DNA of 13,241 bases from Hydrogenophilales bacterium. Lineage in GTDB: Bacteria; Pseudomonadota; Gammaproteobacteria; Burkholderiales; Thiobacillaceae. The position numbers and the translations under genes were made by a program. Numbering within the stretch: position 1 is the first letter of the stretch; the number at the start of each line of letters is the position of its first letter. This document shows positions 8,979 through 13,241 of the stretch, in pieces. Location: the NCBI GenBank assembly GCA_011391655.1, contig JAABQE010000122.1, positions 1-13,241 on the forward strand. Direction: 5' to 3'. The notes beneath the pieces are model-generated. The model searched no databases. It was not told where the DNA came from and was given only the letters and a program-made list of their open reading frames with translations.

Positions 8979-11072
8979 TCAGAAGCTGTAGGTCAGTTTC
9001 AGCCTTGCGCTGCGACCATCCTGCTCCAGGGCGTTCTGCCAGTTGATATCGGAACCCGGGTGTTCGTAGCGCGCATCGAACAGATTGTAGAGGCCGAGCG
9101 ACACCTCCAGCCCCTTGGCCCAGGTGTCCGCGCTCAGGTGCAGATTGGACAGCCAGTAGCCACTGAGGTCGCTGCCATCGATGGCCTGACGCTCTCCCGA
9201 ATACTGGAGTTCATAGCCGAAGCGCACGCCGGTCGATGCCAGCGGACTGGAGAAATTGAGCTTGCCCAGCAACTGCGGGGAATTGTCCAGCCCGACGCCA
9301 CTTACATAGGCCACGTCCTGATACGACAGGCTGCCGCGCAGGCGGCCACCCCATGCCCAGATCTTGTCGGCGGAAAGCTCGAGGCCGGTGGCTTCGACGT
9401 CTTCGCCGCTCTGATATTGCGATGCGCCGCTCACGGGATCGATCCCGAGCACCACGAGATTCTGCATGCTCCAGCGATAGAGCGAGGCGCGCACCCCGAA
9501 ATCCTTGCCGATGCGCTGGTCCGCCACCAACTCCAGCGTATCGATCGTCTCGCCGTCGAGCTCGGGGTTGATCGCCTGAGAGTAGCCGTCGCCGTAGTCG
9601 CGCTCGAACGCATTCGGCGCGCGGTGGGCACGGCCATAGAGCGCCTTCACGGTCGTTTGCGGCGTCGCCTTCCAGATCAGTGCGGCGCGCGGGCTGACCG
9701 CGTTGCCGATGACGTCGTTGCGGTCGAAGCGCAGCCCCAGGGTGGCCGTCAGGGTCTCCGTCATCGCCCATTCGTCCTGGGCATAAACCCCCACGCGCCA
9801 CCCCGATCCGGAAATCACGATGTCGTTGACAGGCTCATCCAGATCCTCGTAGGTCTGGTCACGACGCGCGTTGTCCTGGGCCTCCAGGCCCAGCATCAGC
9901 TTGTGGTCCGACCAGGCAGTGGACAAGAGACGCAATTCGATACCTTGCCAGTCGCTGGACCCCGTTGCGAAATACGGCTTGCTTGCAGTGAGGGTATCGT
10001 TCGCCCCATAGAAGATGCCCGTGTAGCGTTCACGTCCGAGAAACAGCCGGGCCGTGAATTCCAGCGTGTCCTCGGCGAAGCGATCCTGGTACTGCAACTG
10101 GGTTAGCAGGTGGCGGTCGCGCTGGTATTGCCCGGGCACCAGCGGAACGCTGTAGTACTGCGCGGTGGGGTCGTCCTTGCGATGGTCGCCGTATGAAAAG
10201 TCGAACAGCCAGGCGCCGCGTCCCAGATGCGCCAAAAATTCCCTGTCCCGCTCGCCGTCCATGCCCTGGACGATGCCGCTTTCGGTGGTAAGCCACGGGT
10301 ATTCGGTGCTGGCGCCGGGATATTCGAGAAAATAGTCTTCCCCGCTCGCCTTCATCAGGCTCGCAGACAACACCACGTCGAGACCGTTCTCCAGCACCTT
10401 GCCCCAGGTCACGCGCCCCTCGCGCGCAGCGTGCAGATCCTGGTAGGCAACGGCGAGTTCGGTACCGTCCACCTCCGCGCCCGTGCGGGTCACGATATTC
10501 ACCACGCCGAACAGGGCATTGTGGCCGTACACGGCGCCGCCCGGGCCAGGAATGAATTCGATGCGCTCGATCAGGTCAACATCGACCGGGAACGCCCGCC
10601 CCGAGATGGCCGAGTCATACACTACGTCGTTGAGCCGGTTGCCGTTGAGGGTCAGCAGCAAGCGGGTGTTGAAATCGCCGGGCAGGCCGAAGCCGCGCGT
10701 ACCGACATAGTTGTACTGGCGGTCGTAAGTAGTGTGGATGCCGGGCAGGCTGGCCAGGGCCTCGTCAAGGGTACGCCAGCCGAAGGCCTTGATTTCGCTG
10801 CGGGTGATGACGCTGACCGCGGCGGCGACTTCGTCCTGCTTCTGCTCGTACTTGGAGGCGCCGGTGATGCTGACGTCCAGCAACTGCTCCAGGCTCATCT
10901 GGGTGATATCGGCGTTCGCTGCGGTGGAGATCGTTGAAACGGTCAGCAAAGACAGGCAAGTCAGGAGCGGAGGCACAAGACGTAAATGCTTGCCGTGCCC
11001 TATGCGGGGTCGAATTGAATTCAGAAGGAAAGCAGCACTGACTGCAACGGGCAGGATTTTGTTTTCATTCAT
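8979..11072 (-). CDS. TonB-dependent outer-membrane receptor B
   Basis: This 697-residue receptor is the first gene of the block. The signal peptide is unusually long: about 54 residues from the ATG to ANA|D, with an extended polar n-region. A GTG at codon 33 would give a shorter one but has no ribosome site. A conserved linker (MSLEQLLDVSITGASKYEQ) precedes the plug at about 82-197 (VSVITRSEIKAFGWRT, RGFGLPGD, GPGGAVYG, FGVVNIVTR). The barrel follows, with NLFDARYEHP and the terminal aromatic residue (LTYSF). No STN domain is present, so it is not a FecA-type sigma-factor transducer. It is a clear paralogue of receptor A, with plug and C-terminus most alike and several barrel loops differing, which suggests related but not identical ligands. 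The substrate is unknown. Confidence 0.93.
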   Translation of the reverse strand: MNENKILPVAVSAAFLLNSIRPRIGHGKHLRLVPPLLTCLSLLTVSTISTAANADITQMSLEQLLDVSITGASKYEQKQDEVAAAVSVITRSEIKAFGWRTLDEALASLPGIHTTYDRQYNYVGTRGFGLPGDFNTRLLLTLNGNRLNDVVYDSAISGRAFPVDVDLIERIEFIPGPGGAVYGHNALFGVVNIVTRTGAEVDGTELAVAYQDLHAAREGRVTWGKVLENGLDVVLSASLMKASGEDYFLEYPGASTEYPWLTTESGIVQGMDGERDREFLAHLGRGAWLFDFSYGDHRKDDPTAQYYSVPLVPGQYQRDRHLLTQLQYQDRFAEDTLEFTARLFLGRERYTGIFYGANDTLTASKPYFATGSSDWQGIELRLLSTAWSDHKLMLGLEAQDNARRDQTYEDLDEPVNDIVISGSGWRVGVYAQDEWAMTETLTATLGLRFDRNDVIGNAVSPRAALIWKATPQTTVKALYGRAHRAPNAFERDYGDGYSQAINPELDGETIDTLELVADQRIGKDFGVRASLYRWSMQNLVVLGIDPVSGASQYQSGEDVEATGLELSADKIWAWGGRLRGSLSYQDVAYVSGVGLDNSPQLLGKLNFSSPLASTGVRFGYELQYSGERQAIDGSDLSGYWLSNLHLSADTWAKGLEVSLGLYNLFDARYEHPGSDINWQNALEQDGRSARLKLTYSF

Positions 11073-11198
11073 GAGATTCAGTCTTTAGATATGCATTGAG
11101 AGCGAACACCCATCACAGATGTCGCGCCAGACAGTCAGCCACAGTAGGTGATATCGGCATATGGGCAAAATACTTAAAGCCATGCCTGCGTGCGTCTC

Positions 11199-11222
11199 GC
11201 CACTGAAAATGCCACTAAAAAT
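11199..11222. repeat. Tandem 12-bp direct repeat
   Basis: GCCACTGAAAAT (11199-11210) is followed immediately by GCCACTAAAAAT (11211-11222), with one mismatch. It lies in the divergent intergenic region, 127-150 bp upstream of the receptor B start. It could be a regulator binding site; function is unknown. Confidence 0.6.
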
Positions 11223-11346
11223 GCAGTTGCTGGATTGTTCAGTTCCCCATTTATTCGGGAAAACTTGCCCGGCTCAGGATCGACTGACGGCGATGACAGG
11301 TTTTAGTGATGGGAACGCGCCAGTCAACCTGGCAAGGGGCTGTGTT

Positions 11347-11352
11347 TATAAT
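11347..11352 (+). promoter_or_regulatory. Candidate -10 element (TATAAT) for the CmpX-like gene
   Basis: A perfect TATAAT stands 66 bp before the ATG at 11419. No good TTGACA match is found 16-18 bp upstream, so any promoter here would have a weak -35 or need an activator. Confidence 0.5.
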
Positions 11353-11407
11353 GCCCGCAACGTAGCGGTCTCATTCTGGCTACCCTGCCGTTTTAACCTG
11401 CAATCAC

Positions 11408-11412
11408 AGGAG
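11408..11412 (+). promoter_or_regulatory. Shine-Dalgarno (AGGAG) deciding the CmpX-like start
   Basis: AGGAG lies six bases upstream of the ATG at 11419. It fixes the start against in-frame upstream ATG codons reaching back to 11161. Confidence 0.85.
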
Positions 11413-11418
11413 CAAACC

Positions 11419-12084
11419 ATGCAACAGCAACTGGATGTCTTCGTCGCTTCGCTAACCACTTTCTGGACGCAACTGGCCAGCTTTGTGCCCCAACTGCTCG
11501 CCGCGCTGGTGTTGTTGTTTATGGGCTGGGTGCTCGCCAACCTGGCAAAAACCGGGGTGATGAAGCTGCTCGACGTGTTGAAATTCGACAGCCTCGCCGA
11601 AAAAACCGGCATCGAGGCATTTCTCAAGCAAGGCAATCTCGATGTGTCGCTATCGCGCCTGCTGGGCCGGCTGACTTACTGGGTCATCATTTTTGTGGTC
11701 ATGGTCACCGTGGCCAACAGCCTCGGGCTGCATATGGTGGCGGAGCTGTTCAACAAGATCGTGCTCTATATCCCCAACATCATCGTCGCCATTCTGGTGC
11801 TGGTGTTCGGCGTGCTGGTGGCACGCTTCATCAACCGCATGGTGTTTGCCTACCTCAACAATATCGGCGTGCAAGGCGCGCTCACCATCAGCACGCTGTC
11901 GGAATATGGCGTGATCATCTTTGTGGTGTTTGTGGCGCTGGAACAGCTGGCGATCGGCACCACCCTGCTGACCGCCGCCTTCCAGATCGGCTTCGGTGCG
12001 ATTGGCCTGGCGTTTGCGCTGGCGTTCGGTTTGGGTGGCCGCGAGTGGGCGGCGGGCGTGATTAAAAAGCTGACCGAGAAGTAA
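11419..12084 (+). CDS. CmpX/MscS-related small membrane protein (conserved TM-helix family)
   Basis: This 221-residue inner-membrane protein has about five hydrophobic segments (near 22-40, 84-104, 113-136, 162-178 and 183-205). The glycine/alanine-rich last helix (FGAIGLAFALAFGLGGREWA) is the pore-helix-like part shared with MscS relatives. The protein stops shortly after it (KKLTEK), so the cytoplasmic beta domain and lower cage of true MscS channels are absent. This matches the short conserved TM-helix proteins related to Pseudomonas CmpX, which are linked to membrane stress. Whether it conducts ions is unknown. AGGAG and a TATAAT upstream support the start, and a strong terminator follows 20 bp after the stop. 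It is divergent from the c-di-GMP block; a functional link is possible but unsupported beyond proximity. Confidence 0.85.
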   Translation: MQQQLDVFVASLTTFWTQLASFVPQLLAALVLLFMGWVLANLAKTGVMKLLDVLKFDSLAEKTGIEAFLKQGNLDVSLSRLLGRLTYWVIIFVVMVTVANSLGLHMVAELFNKIVLYIPNIIVAILVLVFGVLVARFINRMVFAYLNNIGVQGALTISTLSEYGVIIFVVFVALEQLAIGTTLLTAAFQIGFGAIGLAFALAFGLGGREWAAGVIKKLTEK

Positions 12085-12104
12085 AGTGAGTCCAACGTCA
12101 AAAC

Positions 12105-12136
12105 AAACGGCCTGCACATTTTTGTGCAGGCCGTTT
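12105..12136. terminator. Bidirectional intrinsic terminator
   Basis: A perfect 14-bp stem (12105-12118 with 12123-12136) closes a TTTT loop. T-rich sequence follows on the + strand (TTTCATTT) and on the minus strand (TTTGTTTTG). It sits between the convergent CmpX-like gene and rluB and can terminate both. Confidence 0.9.
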
Positions 12137-12185
12137 CATTTCAGGCTTTGATCAGCGCTGTCGGACGCTTGATCAACCCACTCGC

Positions 12186-13076
12186 TTAACGCATGCGCGG
12201 CTTGCGCGTGTGCTTGTCGGGCACCCCGCGAATCTGGCGGCGTGGGCTGGGTGCCATTTCGGCCCATTCGAGCACGCGTGCGACCAGATCATCTTCGAGT
12301 TCCATCTTTTGGCCGCGCCGTAATTGCGGCGGCAGCGCAATCGGACCGAAGCGAACGCGGGTCAGCCGCGACACCGTCAACCCGAAATGCTCGAACAGGC
12401 GCCGCACTTCGCGTTTGCGGCCTTCCTTGATGATGACGCGATACCACTTGTTGACCCCTTCGCCACCGCCGGCAAAACAGCTTTGCACGTGTGCCGGGCC
12501 GTCGTCGAGTTCCACCCCGGCGATCAGCTGCGCAATCATGTCTTCGGTCAGTTCGCCCAATACCCGCACCGCGTATTCGCGTTCGACTTCAAAGCGCGGG
12601 TGCATCAGGTTGTTGGCCAGTTCGCCATTGGTGGTGAAAATCATCAAGCCGTCGGTGTTGTAGTCCAGCCGGCCGATAGCGATCCACTTGGCGCCGCGCA
12701 GCTTGGGCAGGGCATCAAACACGGTGGCGCGGCCTTTGGGGTCGTCGCGGGTGACGATTTCGCCGTCCGACTTGTGGTAAATCAGGATGCGGGTGCGCTT
12801 CTCGTCAAACCGCAGATAGACGCGGCGGCCGCTGACCTTGACCACGTCGCGCGGGCCGACCTTGCTGCCGATGGTGGCGGTTTCGCCGTTGACCTGCACG
12901 CGGCCCTCGGCAATCCATTCTTCCATTTCGCGGCGTGAGCCGACGCCGGCCGAAGCGAGCGCTTTTTGCAGGCGCTCGCTGGCGGCCTCGGGGGCGATGG
13001 CGTGTTGCAGGCGGCTCGCCGCCCGCCCCATGGGGGCAGTCGGTGAGCGGCGGATGGGGGATAAAGGTCGTGCCAT
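12186..13076 (-). CDS. rluB: RluB, 23S rRNA pseudouridine(2605) synthase
   Basis: This 296-residue RsuA/RluB-family pseudouridine synthase has an S4 RNA-binding domain at about 34-80 (RLQKALASAGVGSRREMEEW). The catalytic domain contains GRLDYNTDGL at 135-144, with D138 the expected nucleophile. KWYRVIIKEGRKREVRRLFE follows and a basic tail (KHTRKPRMR) ends the protein. RluB modifies U2605 in the peptidyl-transferase region of 23S rRNA. RluB is preferred over RsuA, RluE or RluF from overall sequence and from the neighbouring probable scpB, a common arrangement. The ATG at 13076 lies one base after the stop of the upstream gene. An alternative ATG at codon 16 would trim a low-complexity N-terminus. 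The gene ends about 50 bp from the bidirectional terminator. Confidence 0.92.
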   Translation of the reverse strand: MARPLSPIRRSPTAPMGRAASRLQHAIAPEAASERLQKALASAGVGSRREMEEWIAEGRVQVNGETATIGSKVGPRDVVKVSGRRVYLRFDEKRTRILIYHKSDGEIVTRDDPKGRATVFDALPKLRGAKWIAIGRLDYNTDGLMIFTTNGELANNLMHPRFEVEREYAVRVLGELTEDMIAQLIAGVELDDGPAHVQSCFAGGGEGVNKWYRVIIKEGRKREVRRLFEHFGLTVSRLTRVRFGPIALPPQLRRGQKMELEDDLVARVLEWAEMAPSPRRQIRGVPDKHTRKPRMR

Positions 13077-13077
13077 A

Positions 13078-13239
13078 TTAATGAGTCTCGGTGGCTGTAC
13101 TACTCAGTGCGGCGCGGGCGATTTCAATCACCGCGCTAAACGTCTGCGGGGTGTCATTGTCCAGCAATTCCGCCCGTAATTCCGGAATCAATGCAGTTTC
13201 ATCCGGCGTGACCAGCGTGCCAAGCTCATCCAGCGGGGG
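13078..13239 (-). CDS. scpB: C-terminal end of probable ScpB, segregation and condensation protein B (5' end outside window)
   Basis: A minus-strand frame is open from the right edge to a TAA at 13080-13078, giving 53 complete C-terminal residues. It begins PPLDELGTLVTPDE and ends ALSSTATETH. The start of this piece resembles the LPPL.EL stretch near the end of ScpB. The gene abuts rluB with a single base between, and scpB-rluB is a common order. ScpB works with ScpA and Smc in chromosome condensation. The visible part contains no catalytic or folded-domain signature, so the assignment rests on this short motif and on context. The last ~35 residues are a weakly conserved tail. Confidence 0.6.
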   Translation of the reverse strand, partial: PPLDELGTLVTPDETALIPELRAELLDNDTPQTFSAVIEIARAALSSTATETH

Positions 13240-13241
13240 TA

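Larger units (their letters stand above)
11073..11418. other. Divergent intergenic regulatory region
   Basis: These 346 bp separate the minus-strand signalling block from the + strand CmpX-like gene and should hold promoters for both. An in-frame extension of the CmpX-like gene reaches back to 11161, but it lacks a ribosome site and family-like sequence, so I treat the region as noncoding. Visible elements are a TATAAT at 11347-11352, a tandem 12-bp repeat at 11199-11222 and the ribosome site at 11408-11412. No convincing -35/-10 pair or operator was recognised for receptor B, and I saw no sigma-54 element with correct spacing. Confidence 0.6.

Noticed and set aside
8862..10106. Long + strand open frame (414 codons) opposite receptor B and YfiR B
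   Set aside because: It is antisense to well-conserved receptor and YfiR coding sequence and shows no family-like motifs. Long antisense frames are expected in GC-rich DNA.
6296..11072. FecA-FecR-FecI-type sigma-factor signalling
   Set aside because: Neither receptor has an STN signalling domain and no sigma or anti-sigma gene is present.
11161..11200. Sigma-54-like GG/GC element upstream of receptor B on the minus strand
   Set aside because: The spacing between GG and GC is 13 instead of 10 bases, so it does not fit the consensus.
8372..11400. Similar 15-bp stretches upstream of receptor A (8372-8386, minus) and of the CmpX-like gene (11386-11400, plus)
   Set aside because: Only 12 of 15 bases match and the sequence is A/T-rich in the middle. 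Two copies are too few to claim a shared regulatory site.
11161..11418. 86-codon N-terminal extension of the CmpX-like protein
   Set aside because: No ribosome site and no membrane-protein character. A strong AGGAG six bases before the ATG at 11419 and a TATAAT inside the extension argue for the shorter gene.

Overview
The window looks like a GC-rich proteobacterial chromosome, most likely a betaproteobacterium. That placement is an inference from the PrmB, RluB and probable ScpB housekeeping genes, the Gram-negative envelope proteins and the codon use; no rRNA or other strong marker is present. No tRNA, rRNA, CRISPR array, insertion sequence or phage gene was seen.

Layout. At the left edge is the C-terminal ~258 residues of PrmB (+ strand), which ends 16 bp from a convergent block. 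Positions 795-11072 hold one co-directional minus-strand block, read right to left: TonB-dependent receptor B, YfiR-like protein B, TonB-dependent receptor A, YfiR-like protein A, a membrane hybrid histidine kinase (CHASE8-like sensor, HAMP, HisKA, HATPase, two receivers, Hpt), and a REC-PAS-GGDEF-EAL response regulator. The last three genes overlap by ATGA junctions, each with a Shine-Dalgarno sequence inside the preceding gene, so they are almost certainly translationally coupled. A 346-bp divergent region (11073-11418) separates this block from a + strand CmpX/MscS-related membrane protein, which ends at a strong bidirectional terminator. On the right are rluB and the C-terminal end of a probable scpB, both on the minus strand.

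How it may work. The block reads as a complete signal chain from the outer membrane to c-di-GMP. Two related TonB-dependent receptors would bind ligands at the outer membrane. Two YfiR-like periplasmic proteins would carry the signal. One kinase, whose periplasmic domain resembles that of YfiN/TpbB, would sense YfiR, and its Hpt domain would phosphorylate a regulator that can make and/or degrade c-di-GMP. In Pseudomonas YfiBNR, YfiR directly inhibits the diguanylate cyclase YfiN and the OmpA-like lipoprotein YfiB relieves this. Here YfiN is replaced by a phosphorelay and no YfiB is present; the TonB-dependent receptors occupy that position in the locus. The receptor-YfiR pair has been duplicated in tandem. 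The domain calls come directly from the sequence; the wiring is inferred from gene order and the YfiBNR precedent.
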